DNA of 64,000 bases from Gordonia paraffinivorans NBRC 108238 (GTDB lineage Bacteria > Actinomycetota > Actinomycetes > Mycobacteriales > Mycobacteriaceae), in NCBI RefSeq assembly GCF_000344155.1, contig NZ_BAOQ01000034.1, positions 1 through 64,000 on the forward strand. Direction: 5' to 3'. The position numbers and the translations under genes are program-made. This document shows, piece by piece, positions 37,763 through 49,584 of the stretch. The notes beneath the pieces are model-generated. The model was not told the DNA's origin. It ran no database searches and saw only the letters and a list, made by a program, of their open reading frames with translations. Numbering within the stretch: the first letter of the stretch is position 1; each line of letters starts with the position of its first letter.

Positions 37763-37859
37763 GATGATGACTTCCTTTCCTGTCATATCGGGCTGCATGA
37801 GGCGAGGGACGTCACCTGGTGGGCGGCGGCCCTGCCTCGGGTGGTGAAGACCGGTCGGG

Positions 37860-38291
37860 TCAGACGACAACGGTCACCTTGTGGTCGATGTTTCCGCGGG
37901 TGGCCTTGGAGTACGGGCAGAACTCGTGTGCCTTCTCCGCGAGCTCCCGGGCCTTCGCCTCGTCGACGCCGGGGATGTACACCTCGATCCCGACGGTGAG
38001 GCCGAAGCCGCCGTCGGACGGGTCCTTGCCGATGCCCACGGTGACCTTCACGGTCGACTCGTCGGGAACCGGATTACCCGCCTGCTTCGACGTGGCGCGC
38101 AGCGCGCCGAGGAAACACGCGGCGTAACCGGCGGAGAACAGTTCCTCCGGATTGGTGCCCTCACCGCTTCCGCCCATCTCCTTCGGCATGCGGAGATCGA
38201 GGTCGATCTGCCCGGAGGCCGAGACGACCTCGCCGTCGCGCCCGCCGCCGGACGCCTTCGATGAGATGGTGTACACCGGTTCGATTGTCAT
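37860..38291 (-). CDS. ohr: Ohr-type organic hydroperoxide reductase (OsmC family)
   Basis: 143 residues. The redox pair Cys59 (AACFLGAL) and Cys125 (HEFCPYSKATRGN) and the catalytic Arg34 (LDLRMPKEMGG) mark an Ohr/OsmC peroxidase that reduces organic hydroperoxides. ATG at 38291 has an AGGAGGA site. No OhrR-type MarR regulator is adjacent. Just upstream lies a tandem 16-base repeat. Confidence 0.92.
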   Translation of the reverse strand: MTIEPVYTISSKASGGGRDGEVVSASGQIDLDLRMPKEMGGSGEGTNPEELFSAGYAACFLGALRATSKQAGNPVPDESTVKVTVGIGKDPSDGGFGLTVGIEVYIPGVDEAKARELAEKAHEFCPYSKATRGNIDHKVTVVV

Positions 38292-38463
38292 CTGCCGGAT
38301 CCTCCTGGTCTTCAGATGAGTGGTGCCTCGGTGCCGGCCCCCGCGCATCAGCGCGCACGAGCGGCACCGGGACGAGAAGAACCAACGTTCTTTCCAACCA
38401 CTCTGTACCCGGATTCATTCCGGCCAAACCGCCTGGTGGCGGGGCTTACACCGGCGCGAGGAC

Positions 38464-38543
38464 GTGTCGGTGGCCCCTGGTGTCTGCGGCCCCTGGTGTC
38501 GGCGGCCCCTGGTCTCGGTGGCCGCGGGTGTCAGCGGCCCCGC
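38464..38543. repeat. five tandem 16-base repeats
   Basis: Five copies of a 16-base unit (consensus GTGTCGGCGGCCCCTG) run head to tail: the first three differ from one another at one or two positions and the last two are more diverged. The final copy extends into the 3' end of the next membrane-protein gene. The period is not a multiple of three, so this is not a coding repeat. Confidence 0.85.
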
Positions 38544-39220
38544 AGCATCCGGCTCGGGCGCATGCGGGTCGACTCCGGCAGCCACCGGTTCACCGATCGG
38601 CGCAGTGTCAGCAGTGCCGCGACGAGCACCAGCGCGAACTGCAGGTAGGAGAGGACGACCATCGCCGACGGGATGTCCGGGTAGCGGAACAGCAGGTCGA
38701 CGCCGATCGGGATGCACAGCAGATGCACCACGACCATCGCGACGAAGAAGTTGCGACTGTTGCGGCTGTGGTGGGTGGCCGCCGCGATGAGCAACGGGTA
38801 TTCGATGGCGAGCACCACCACGATCATCAGCAGCATGAACGGCGGGAAGAACCCGGCCAGGGTGTCGACCTGCGCCTCGGGGGCGGAGTTCGCGGGATCG
38901 GTTCGCACTCCTTCGAGCAGCCGCTCACGCAGGTCGTCGGTGATGGCGCCGAGGTTGAGGAATCCGTAGACCGCGAGGACCAGCCCGACGACCGCCGCGC
39001 CCCACCACGTCACTCGCGCGTGCAGCGCCAGTGCCGCCGGCGGCGGGCCGGGATCGCCCGGCCTCGACGGATAGAGCGCGGACTGCTCGCGGTCGCGGGA
39101 CGACCGCGCCATTTCGGCGAGGTCCTCCGCGTCTAGTTCTGCCTGGGTCGGGATGCGCTCGGGGTCGCGGTCGGGGTGCTCCCCGGAGGCACCGCCCGCC
39201 GGTCCGTGCGGATCGTTCAT
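38531..39220 (-). CDS. four-helix membrane protein with long charged N-terminus
   Basis: 229 residues. The first 65 are hydrophilic and rich in Asp, Glu and Arg (PERIPTQAELDAEDLAEMAR). Four hydrophobic helices follow (about 70-92, 123-145, 158-178, 186-206) and then a basic tail. No named family is recognised. The last codons overlap the fifth unit of the 16-base tandem repeat, so the C-terminus may be a recent addition. Confidence 0.7.
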   Translation of the reverse strand: MNDPHGPAGGASGEHPDRDPERIPTQAELDAEDLAEMARSSRDREQSALYPSRPGDPGPPPAALALHARVTWWGAAVVGLVLAVYGFLNLGAITDDLRERLLEGVRTDPANSAPEAQVDTLAGFFPPFMLLMIVVVLAIEYPLLIAAATHHSRNSRNFFVAMVVVHLLCIPIGVDLLFRYPDIPSAMVVLSYLQFALVLVAALLTLRRSVNRWLPESTRMRPSRMLRGR

Positions 39221-39252
39221 TCCTCGATCCTGCCATCTGCGTTCCTCGCACG

Positions 39253-39287
39253 GACAGGGCCCGCCGAGCGACTCGGCGGGCCCTGTC
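39253..39287. terminator. terminator after the secretory lipase gene
   Basis: GACAGGGCCCGCCGAG (39253-39268) and its perfect 16-base inverted copy (39272-39287) form a stem with a 3-base loop, 19 bases downstream of the lipase stop (minus strand). Confidence 0.88.
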
Positions 39288-39305
39288 GACGATCGGTTCG
39301 GTTCC

Positions 39306-40598
39306 CTACTTCCGGAACTCGCCCAGCAGGAATTCCATGCCGGGCACGAAGGTGCCGAGCATCGGGACCACGTGGTTGACGATCGACTTGGTCAGGATCG
39401 GCGGTGTCGGGTCCGTGACGAACCGGACGTCGGCTCCCTGCGCGCGCCAGTCGGCGGCGAGCTGTGCGACCTGCCCGTGAGGGATGACGTCGTCGTTGAG
39501 GCCGCCCTCGAGGAACACGGGCGCGTTCGGCTTGAGACGTCCGATGCGCTGCTCGTCGACGATCTTCTTGACACCCGGCGACCGGTCGATGAGCGCGGAC
39601 AGGGTCTCCCCGGTGCGCGTCCAGTTCCTGGTCTGCTGGAACCCGAAGGCCGGGATGATGTCGGCGATGCAACTGGTGGACAGCTGCTTCAGCGCGGCCT
39701 TGCCGGACCGGTTGGTCTCCCGCTCCACCACCGTGGCGACCTCGGGATAGCGGGCGGTCAGCCCGTTGACCGCGAAGCCGATGGCGCCGGCGATCGTGGA
39801 GCCGTCGATGGCCGGGATGACCCGCTCGAGGTCGGCCGGCGGAGCACCCGCGTAGGTGGCCTTGACGTTGAGGTCCGGTGCGTAGGTCGCGGCGAGTTCC
39901 GCGGCCGACGCGGCCGCGCCGCCGCCCTGCGAGTAGCCGGCGAACCCGACCGGCGCGTCGGCCGGCGCACCCGAGATCCGCAGTGCCGCGCGGGCGCCGT
40001 CGAGCATGGCGTGGCCGGTCTCGGCCCGGTTGACGTAGGTGTGGATGCCCGGGGTGCCGAGGCCGATGTAGTCGGTGACGAAGACCCGGACGCCGTTGAG
40101 CAGCATGTAGTACATCTCCGGCGCGGTGTAGTTCACGCCGAGGCTCGGTTTGGTGATGTCGACCGACATCGGCAGGCCCATGAGCTTGGATGCGGCGCAC
40201 TGGTCGCCCTGCCCGATGGTGCCCGGGCCGATGACGACGGTCGGGCGGGGCCCTCTGCCCTGCCACGGCGCGGTGGGTTCCACGACGGTTCCGGTCACCG
40301 CGGCGGGCGAGCCGTCCTGGTAGGTGGAGGTGTACATCACCTTGCGTGCGGTTCCCGGCCACTGCCCCGGCACGCCCGGGATCTGCAGGCTCAGTACGCT
40401 CGGCTGGCTGCGGATGACCGACCCCGGCTCACCGGCGATCTTCGCCGGCGGCGTGTAGAAATCGGCTGCGTTCGCGAGCGGGGCGCTCGGTGTGATCACC
40501 GCGGCCGCGCATGCCGCTGCGACCGCCCCCGCCGTCGCGCCCAGACGCAGGCGTGACCTGCGGCGGGACGCGATGTTCATTCCCGACTTGAGTTTCAT
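39306..40598 (-). CDS. secreted lipase (LIP family)
   Basis: 430 residues. A signal peptide (about 1-44, ending APLANAA) and then the secretory-lipase domain: GTVVEPTAPWQGRGPRPTVV, GPGTIGQGDQCAAS, the nucleophile elbow GYSQGGGAAAS (Ser), the acid in EGGLNDDVIP and the catalytic His in VNHVVPML. Two Cys (GDQCAAS and TSCIADI) likely pair. Such enzymes hydrolyse triacylglycerols or other esters outside the cell. ATG at 40598; MNIASRR six codons later is an alternative start. Confidence 0.9.
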   Translation of the reverse strand: MKLKSGMNIASRRRSRLRLGATAGAVAAACAAAVITPSAPLANAADFYTPPAKIAGEPGSVIRSQPSVLSLQIPGVPGQWPGTARKVMYTSTYQDGSPAAVTGTVVEPTAPWQGRGPRPTVVIGPGTIGQGDQCAASKLMGLPMSVDITKPSLGVNYTAPEMYYMLLNGVRVFVTDYIGLGTPGIHTYVNRAETGHAMLDGARAALRISGAPADAPVGFAGYSQGGGAAASAAELAATYAPDLNVKATYAGAPPADLERVIPAIDGSTIAGAIGFAVNGLTARYPEVATVVERETNRSGKAALKQLSTSCIADIIPAFGFQQTRNWTRTGETLSALIDRSPGVKKIVDEQRIGRLKPNAPVFLEGGLNDDVIPHGQVAQLAADWRAQGADVRFVTDPTPPILTKSIVNHVVPMLGTFVPGMEFLLGEFRK

Positions 40599-40708
40599 GG
40601 ATGAGTAACTTACCCCACAGTAAGGTGATGGGTGTGACGAGGGGTCACAGGAACGGCGCAGGGTGAGCGGACACCCGGCACGAGCACGCCCCCAGCACAG
40701 AACGACGA

Positions 40709-42121
40709 TCAGCCGCCCGGCGCGATCTTGAGCATCCGGCCGACGGTCGCCTGCCAGAGCGAGTCGTCGGCGGCGATGGTCCCGGTCAGTTCCAACGGCT
40801 CGTCGAACGGGCCCGTGCCCACCTGCCGGGTCTCGACCCGACGACCGGTGGCGAACTCGGTCGCGATGTAGTCGACCGGCCCCACCTGCTGCGGGAGCCC
40901 CGGCACCGCCGGGCCGTAGCCGAGGGCGTGGATCAGCCCGTCGGCGCGGGACAGCTTCGGCAGGGTGGCGACGCGGTCGGAGTTCTCCCAGACGCGGCGG
41001 CACCCGGCCTCGGAGACGTCGATGCGGGTCATGCCGCCGGTGAACGGCGCGTCGGCCGGGATCGACGGGCCCGTCACCGCCATCGGCGGGTACTGGTAGC
41101 CGTAGGTGCTGGGGATGACGAGCGAGTCGCCCCACGCCATCGGGGAGTTCTCCGTTCCCTGCCCCGACCGGCCGAACGCCGGCATCCGGCACACCTGTGA
41201 CCCGTCCTCGCTGCGGAAGACCAGCAACTGCGGGCGGTCCGCGTTGTCGACGATGGCCACCCAGCCGTCCCCGCCGGGACCGAAGTACGTCGGCGTGGTC
41301 CCCGACCCCCAGGTGAGCTGCCCCGGCTTACGGCCCCGCCCCCGGTCGTAAGCGCGGCGCCACACCACCGCCGGCGCGCGACCGTCGTCCGCCCGCATCT
41401 CGTACAGGGCGTGCGTGGTGAGGATCGATACCCCGTTCCGCCTGACGGACAACCCGTTTCCCAGTTCCTCGCCGGCGGGGAGCCTCGTGGTCGTCACGAC
41501 CCGGTCGCGGTCGATGACGCCGACGACGCCGCGCGTGGTGGCGAACCAGATGCGGCCGTCGGGATCCGGCGCCAGACCGGTGATCGCGTCGCCGGGCGGG
41601 ATGTGCCGCGCGACATCGATCCGGTCGTCGACGTAGACCTCCCAGTCGGCGGCCCTCTTCCGGTGCGCGACAAAGAGAATCGAGTTGGTTCCGTCCGCGA
41701 CGACGACTCGGTCGCGGTCGTCGAGATAGCCGTACACGCCGCCGAGGAGCCCGCCCTTGACCAGTTGCCTCGATGCGAGCGGTTGCGCGGTGCGCGGGTC
41801 GAAGAGGACGACGGACGGGGCCGCGAAGGCCGGGGGCGACGTCCCGACGAACTGCGTGCACAGGGAGACCGGCATGCCGTCCGAACCGATGAAGGTCGCG
41901 GCGCAGGCACCGCCCGGCACCGACGACGCCGCGAGCCGCGCGCCGCGTCCCGGCCCGCGGTGCCCGGTCGAGTCGGTGGACGCCGGGTCGCCGTGCATCA
42001 GCGAGGTGTCCGACGGCCCGAGCCCGCTCGTCGTCGTATCCGGCTGCGCTGCCGCGGGATACGCGATCGACAACACGACGGCGAGCACCAGGGCGGCGAT
42101 TCGGGGCCGGGCTCTCCTCAT
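40709..42121 (-). CDS. secreted beta-propeller-like protein, unknown function
   Basis: 470 residues. A signal peptide (about 1-25, SIAYPAAAQ) is followed by repeated strand-rich segments such as ITGLAPDPDGRIWFATTRGVVGVIDRD, NGLSVRRNGVSILTTHALYEM, GDGWVAIVDNADRPQLLVF and RADGLIHALGYGP, a pattern of PQQ/WD-type blades that fits a propeller of about six or seven blades. Four or more Cys could form disulfides outside the cell. Enzymatic or binding role unknown. Its neighbours do not suggest a pathway. Confidence 0.75.
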   Translation of the reverse strand: MRRARPRIAALVLAVVLSIAYPAAAQPDTTTSGLGPSDTSLMHGDPASTDSTGHRGPGRGARLAASSVPGGACAATFIGSDGMPVSLCTQFVGTSPPAFAAPSVVLFDPRTAQPLASRQLVKGGLLGGVYGYLDDRDRVVVADGTNSILFVAHRKRAADWEVYVDDRIDVARHIPPGDAITGLAPDPDGRIWFATTRGVVGVIDRDRVVTTTRLPAGEELGNGLSVRRNGVSILTTHALYEMRADDGRAPAVVWRRAYDRGRGRKPGQLTWGSGTTPTYFGPGGDGWVAIVDNADRPQLLVFRSEDGSQVCRMPAFGRSGQGTENSPMAWGDSLVIPSTYGYQYPPMAVTGPSIPADAPFTGGMTRIDVSEAGCRRVWENSDRVATLPKLSRADGLIHALGYGPAVPGLPQQVGPVDYIATEFATGRRVETRQVGTGPFDEPLELTGTIAADDSLWQATVGRMLKIAPGG

Positions 42122-42242
42122 GAGTCGTCAAGCTACTGGAAAAGGCCCCTGGATTCCGCTCCCTTGAGAAGGTCCGCCGACCGTACGTCGACGATCTCCG
42201 AGGGCCTGTTCCAGGGACGATCTCCGGCCGGGGTGCGGCCGG

Positions 42243-43637
42243 TCAGATCACCAACCCGAGCAGAACCACCACGACCAGGCCGCTCACCGACAGCAGGGTC
42301 TCCATCATCGACCAGGTCTTGAAGGTCTGGCCGACACTCATGCCGAAGTACTCTTTGACCAGCCAGAAGCCGGCGTCGTTGACGTGCGAGAGGAACACCG
42401 ATCCGGCGCCGATCGCGAGTACGACGAGCGAGATCTCCCCGGAGCCCAGGGTGTCCACGAGACCGAGCATCAGCGACGAGGCGGTGATCGTCGCGACCGT
42501 CGCCGAACCGGTCGCGAGGCGGATCAGCGCGGCGAGGACCCAGGCGAGGACGAGGACGGGGACGTTCGCGCCGGTGGCCCAGTCGGCCAGCAGGGTGCCG
42601 ATGCCCGTGTCGACCAGGACCTGCTTGAACCCGCCGCCCGCCGAGACGATCAACAGGATGCCGGCGATCGCGGGCAGCGCCGCGCCCGTGCATCGCGAGA
42701 TGGTCTGCCGGTCCATTCCCGACCCGCGGCCGAGGGTGAACATCGCGACCACGACGGCGATGAGCAACGCGATCAGCGGGGTACCCAGGATGTCGAGGAC
42801 ACGACGAAGGACCTGGTCCTCGTCGTCGATGAAGATCTCGACCAGCGCCTTGCCCAGCATCAGCACGACGGGCAGCAGCACGCTGAACATGGTGATCGCG
42901 AACGACGGCCGTCGGGTGGCCGGCCCGTCGTCGGGATCGACGTCGAACGTGTGCGGCGCCTCGACCTGCACCCATTTGCCGGCGACCGTGGCGAACAGCG
43001 GACCGGAGACGATGATCGTCGGGATCGCCACGGCCACGCCGAGGGCGAGCGTGAGGCCGAGATCGGCGCCGAGCGCGTCGATGGCCACCAGCGGGCCGGG
43101 GTGGGGCGGCACGAAGCCGTGCATCGCCGACAGGCCCGCGAGCGCGGGGATGCCCACCGGGATCAGGCCGAGACCGGAGCGGCGGGCCACGAGGTAGATG
43201 ACCGGCATCAGCAGCACAAGGCCGATCTCGAAGAACATCGGCAGGCCGATGACCGCCCCCACCAGGGCCATCGCCCACGGCAGCATGCGCGGGGAGGCGT
43301 GCCCGACGATGGTGTCGACGATCTCGTCGGCGCCCCCGGAGTCGGCGAGCAGCTTGGCGAACATCGCGCCGAGCGCGATGAGGATGCCGACACCGGCTGC
43401 GGTGGAGCCGAATCCGCTGGTGAACGAGTCCAGCACGGTCGGGATCGACTCACCCGCGACGATCCCGACGGTCGCGCCGCCGCCGACGAGCGCGAGGAAC
43501 GGATGGACCTTGGCGAGCGTGATGGCCACGACGATGACCGCGATGCCGGCCAGCGCCGCGACGACCAGCTGCCATCCCGGGGCGACCGGTTCGGGCAGGT
43601 CGGCGCCGGCGGCGAGAAGAACGGTGGACGACAGCAT
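42243..43637 (-). CDS. gntP: GntP-family gluconate:H+ symporter
   Basis: 464 residues, about 12-14 membrane helices. Family landmarks include ALGAMFAKLLADSGGADEIVDTIV, HGFVPPHPGPLVAIDALGADLGLTLALGV, GGGFKQVLVDTGIGTLLADW and ATGSATVATITASSLM. It would import gluconate for phosphorylation by the kinase encoded just upstream; its start is 2 bases after the gntK stop, so the two form one unit. A divergent GntR/FCD regulator supports the gluconate assignment. Confidence 0.94.
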   Translation of the reverse strand: MLSSTVLLAAGADLPEPVAPGWQLVVAALAGIAVIVVAITLAKVHPFLALVGGGATVGIVAGESIPTVLDSFTSGFGSTAAGVGILIALGAMFAKLLADSGGADEIVDTIVGHASPRMLPWAMALVGAVIGLPMFFEIGLVLLMPVIYLVARRSGLGLIPVGIPALAGLSAMHGFVPPHPGPLVAIDALGADLGLTLALGVAVAIPTIIVSGPLFATVAGKWVQVEAPHTFDVDPDDGPATRRPSFAITMFSVLLPVVLMLGKALVEIFIDDEDQVLRRVLDILGTPLIALLIAVVVAMFTLGRGSGMDRQTISRCTGAALPAIAGILLIVSAGGGFKQVLVDTGIGTLLADWATGANVPVLVLAWVLAALIRLATGSATVATITASSLMLGLVDTLGSGEISLVVLAIGAGSVFLSHVNDAGFWLVKEYFGMSVGQTFKTWSMMETLLSVSGLVVVVLLGLVI

Positions 43638-43639
43638 GA

Positions 43640-44143
43640 TCAGTTCTCCTCGACGGCCGGAAGTGCGACGACCAGGTCGTCGATGATGGTGTCGACGTCT
43701 CGATCCACGTCGACGGTGACGTCGCGCTCGGCGGGGTCCAACGGCTCGAGGGTGTCGAACTGCGACCGGAGCAGGGCGCTGGGCATGAAGTGCCCGGGGC
43801 GGGAGGCCTGACGGCGGGCGATGACCTCGACGCTGCCCTCGAGGTGGGCGAACACCACCGAGGGCACATGTTCACGGAGCAGGTCGCGATAGGACCGCTT
43901 CAACGCGGAGCAACTCATCACCCCGCCGTCGGAGTGTTCGGCGAGCCACCTTCCGATGTCCGCGAGCCAGGGGCGACGATCGGCGTCGTCGAGGGGCTGC
44001 CCGGACGACATCTTGGCGATGTTCTCCGGTGAGTGGAAGTCGTCGGCGTCGGCGAACGGCACCCGCAGGCGCTGTGCCAACGCCGCGCCGACCGTCGACT
44101 TACCGGACCCGGAAACGCCCATCACGACCACCGGAGATCCCAT
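43640..44143 (-). CDS. gntK: gluconokinase
   Basis: 167 residues. ATP-binding P-loop MGVSGSGKSTVGAAL, FADADDFHSPENIAKM, and the Lid-region motif CSALKRSYRDLLRE with RPGHFMPSALLRSQFDTLEP are characteristic of GntK, which makes 6-phosphogluconate. I start at ATG 44143 because a GGAG site sits 8 bases upstream; a GTG two codons earlier would leave no spacing. First gene of gntK-gntP. Confidence 0.95.
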   Translation of the reverse strand: MGSPVVVMGVSGSGKSTVGAALAQRLRVPFADADDFHSPENIAKMSSGQPLDDADRRPWLADIGRWLAEHSDGGVMSCSALKRSYRDLLREHVPSVVFAHLEGSVEVIARRQASRPGHFMPSALLRSQFDTLEPLDPAERDVTVDVDRDVDTIIDDLVVALPAVEEN

Positions 44144-44161
44144 GCCCACTCCTCACATCAC

Positions 44162-44177
44162 TGTGTTGCTGATCACG
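44162..44177 (-). promoter_or_regulatory. candidate Crp/GlxR site upstream of gntK
   Basis: TGTGTTGCTGATCACG matches TGTGA-N6-TCACA at 8 of 10 defined positions with the correct spacing. It lies in the 125-base divergent gntK/gntR promoter region, 19 bases from the gntK start. GlxR is known to bind gnt promoters in Corynebacterium glutamicum. Imperfect repeats CAATAG (44188-44193) and CTATTG (44231-44236) nearby could serve the GntR regulator. Confidence 0.4.
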
Positions 44178-44268
44178 CAGCCTGCCGCAATAGTCATACT
44201 TTTGCAAGTGCCGGCCCGCATAACGTAGTCCTATTGGTCAGCGCCTCCATAAATGAGAAGATGTTTCG

Positions 44269-47273
<3,005 letters not shown>

Positions 47274-47442
47274 GTCGAGTTACCTCCCGCCGGCTCTCGC
47301 GCCGGTTCGATAGACGTCAGCTTGCTTCGGACAACCTTACCGGGCATCCGGGAACCGCTCTGACCTGGTCACCCGGTGCAGTGTGACCAGGCGCATACAT
47401 CGGTCGGGCGACACCCGGACGCCACCACCTAGGATCGCTGCC

Positions 47443-48753
47443 GTGGCCACCCGAACCGACGTCGACGATGCGGGACGTCGAGAAGACCCCGACCGGCAGG
47501 AGCGCGGTGACCATCGCGCCGGGGAGTCGGCGGCGGAGTCCGCGACCACGACACCGCCGCACGCCGAACGACTCCGACGCCATCGCTGGTGGCTGGACGC
47601 CCTGGCCGTGTACCTGGTCATCCGCGCGGTCGGGATCCTCGTCCTGGCCCGCTTCGCCGACCTGCGCCACACCACGCTGGGCGACGCGCTGACGAAATGG
47701 GACGGCCAGTGGATGCTGTCCATCGCCACGCATGGTTACGGCGGCGTGCCGGTGACGCTGACCGACGCCCGCGGCATCCACACCTCCGACACCGCCTACG
47801 CCTTCTTCCCCGGTTACCCGTATCTGGTCGGTCTCATCGCGAGGCTTCCCGGCGTGACGCCCTTCGGGGCGGCGCTGTCGCTCAATCTCGTCCTCGGGTG
47901 CGTGGCAGCGGTGGGCGCGGCCCGACTGGGCATGGTGTGTGCCCGGCTGATGGCCGGGCACTCCCCCATCGGTCGTGCGCCGGAGCGCGCGACCGGGCTG
48001 TTCCTCGCGGCGCTGTTCGCCGCGACCCCGATGTCGATCGTGCTCAACATGGCCTACACGGAGGCGATGTTCTGCGCCCTGGCGACGTGGGCGCTCGTCG
48101 GCATCCTGGAGCGACGTTGGCTGCTCGCCGGCATCATGGCCGGCCTGTGCGGCCTGTGCCGTCCGACCGCCGCGGTCATCATCGGCGTGGTGATCCTGGC
48201 GGCCGCCGTATACCTCTGGCAGGCGCGCGGATCCGGCGACGCGACCCGCGCCGACCGCCTCCGCGCCGTCGCCGCGATCGTGATCAGCCCCATGGGTTAC
48301 CTCGCCTACCTCGGAGTGGTCTGGGCTCACACCGGCTCCCCGACCGGCTGGTTCCGCATCCAGACCGAGGGCTGGGACACCGAATTCGACTGGGGTGTCG
48401 CGGCATTCAACTTCGTCAACGATCAGCTGGTGAACGCCTCGGACGTTCCGCCGGTGGCGACCTCGTGGATCGTGTTGAGCACCGTGGCGATGGTCGGGGT
48501 CGCGGTGTGGTCGCGGGTGCCGTGGCCGGTGCTGCTGTTCGGGTCCCTGCTCGTGGCGCAGATCGTCCTGTCGAGCGGACTGATGATGAGCCGGCCCCGC
48601 CTGCTGCTGCCCGCCTTCGTCCTGCTGATCCCGCTGGCGATGGCGCTCGCCCGGATGCGGCGGGTCACCGCGGCGCTGATCGTGGTGCCGATCGTGATCG
48701 GGAGTTCGTGGTTCGGCGCGCACATGTTGACGGTCTTCCCGCACGCCATGTGA
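47443..48753 (+). CDS. membrane glycosyltransferase, GT-C type (mannosyltransferase-like)
   Basis: 436 residues. A charged N-terminal 45 residues lead into about 10-12 membrane helices. The first loop has KWDGQWMLSIATHGYGG, the W-D-G-x-x pattern seen in PIG-V/PIG-M-like polyprenyl-phosphate-mannose-dependent mannosyltransferases, followed by FFPGYPYLVGLIARL. It likely adds mannose to lipoglycan or protein acceptors on the outer face. GTG at 47443 (VATRTDVDD). Specific acceptor unknown. Confidence 0.78.
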   Translation: MATRTDVDDAGRREDPDRQERGDHRAGESAAESATTTPPHAERLRRHRWWLDALAVYLVIRAVGILVLARFADLRHTTLGDALTKWDGQWMLSIATHGYGGVPVTLTDARGIHTSDTAYAFFPGYPYLVGLIARLPGVTPFGAALSLNLVLGCVAAVGAARLGMVCARLMAGHSPIGRAPERATGLFLAALFAATPMSIVLNMAYTEAMFCALATWALVGILERRWLLAGIMAGLCGLCRPTAAVIIGVVILAAAVYLWQARGSGDATRADRLRAVAAIVISPMGYLAYLGVVWAHTGSPTGWFRIQTEGWDTEFDWGVAAFNFVNDQLVNASDVPPVATSWIVLSTVAMVGVAVWSRVPWPVLLFGSLLVAQIVLSSGLMMSRPRLLLPAFVLLIPLAMALARMRRVTAALIVVPIVIGSSWFGAHMLTVFPHAM

Positions 48754-48786
48754 TGCGGATGCCGGACGGCGGGCCGCCGCGCCGGG

Positions 48787-49515
48787 TCAACGCGCGGAGG
48801 CCTCGAATCCCGCGCAGAGGTAATCGATCCCGGCGTCGAGCCGGGCCCGCGGGTCGAGGAGCCGCGTCGCGTCGGGCCGGCCCGCGAGGCGGGCCAGGTG
48901 CGGCGGGACGTCCGCGTCGGACCTGCCGGAGATCACGTCGGTCAGGCAGGGCGCGTCCGGGCCGGACTCGCCGCGGACCTGCTGGGCGAGCAGCTCGTCG
49001 CCGACCGCGGCCAGCGCGACACCCTGGACGAAACTCCACACCGACAGGGCCATGTCGGTGGCCTGCTCGATGTCCACGCCGAGCTCGAGGAAGCCGGCGG
49101 ACAACCAGTCCAGGCATTCCAGCGAATCCTCGCCGTAGCTGTTGCGCGGAGACGAGTAGGCCAGCACCACCCACGGGTGCCGCGCGTAGAGCTCCCAGTC
49201 GACGTCCACCGCGATCCGCACCCGCTCGCGCCATGGCGGCGACGTCTCGACCGGGTACGGATACAGACGCCCGATCTCCTCGGTCATCGCGAGCAGCAGG
49301 GCCTCTTTGTCGGCGACGTGCCGATAAAGCGACATCGCCCCGACGCCGAGGCTGTCGGCGACCTTGCGCATCGACAGGCCCGCGAGCCCGCCCTCGTCGG
49401 CCAGCCGGATCGCCGCGTCGACGATGGCCGACCGCGACAGCCTGGGCGTGCCCGTGGTCACCTGTGGCCCCTCCTCACCGACCGGGAACATCTCGATTGC
49501 GTACAGCGTACTCAT
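48787..49515 (-). CDS. TetR-family repressor of the divergent efflux pump
   Basis: 242 residues. TetR helix-turn-helix at about 27-72 (LSRSAIVDAAIRLADEGGLAGLSMRKVADSLGVGAMSLYRHVADKEALL) and a C-terminal ligand domain of the TetR_C type. It is divergent from an LfrA-like multidrug transporter with a 69-base gap that contains a 17-base palindrome. Start ATG at 49515; an upstream in-frame ATG would read through the operator. By analogy with LfrR-LfrA of mycobacteria it likely represses the pump and itself. Confidence 0.87.
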   Translation of the reverse strand: MSTLYAIEMFPVGEEGPQVTTGTPRLSRSAIVDAAIRLADEGGLAGLSMRKVADSLGVGAMSLYRHVADKEALLLAMTEEIGRLYPYPVETSPPWRERVRIAVDVDWELYARHPWVVLAYSSPRNSYGEDSLECLDWLSAGFLELGVDIEQATDMALSVWSFVQGVALAAVGDELLAQQVRGESGPDAPCLTDVISGRSDADVPPHLARLAGRPDATRLLDPRARLDAGIDYLCAGFEASAR

Positions 49516-49530
49516 GATCGTAACCTGGTC

Positions 49531-49547
49531 CGCGTACGCCGTACGCG
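49531..49547. promoter_or_regulatory. operator palindrome between tetR and efflux pump
   Basis: CGCGTACGCCGTACGCG has two perfect 8-base arms around one base. The half-site GCGTAC occurs twice more at 49499-49504 and 49506-49511, just inside the tetR coding region. The spacing of half-sites is that of a TetR-type operator overlapping both promoters. Confidence 0.65.
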
Positions 49548-49584
49548 GCATGACCATCCCGTGACCATCTCGTAGGAGCATCCA

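Noticed and set aside
47274..47442. Possible lysine riboswitch upstream of lysC
   Set aside because: I see no paired stems or conserved core sequence of the L-box class, and such riboswitches are not known upstream of lysC in this order; the gap is short and serves divergent promoters.
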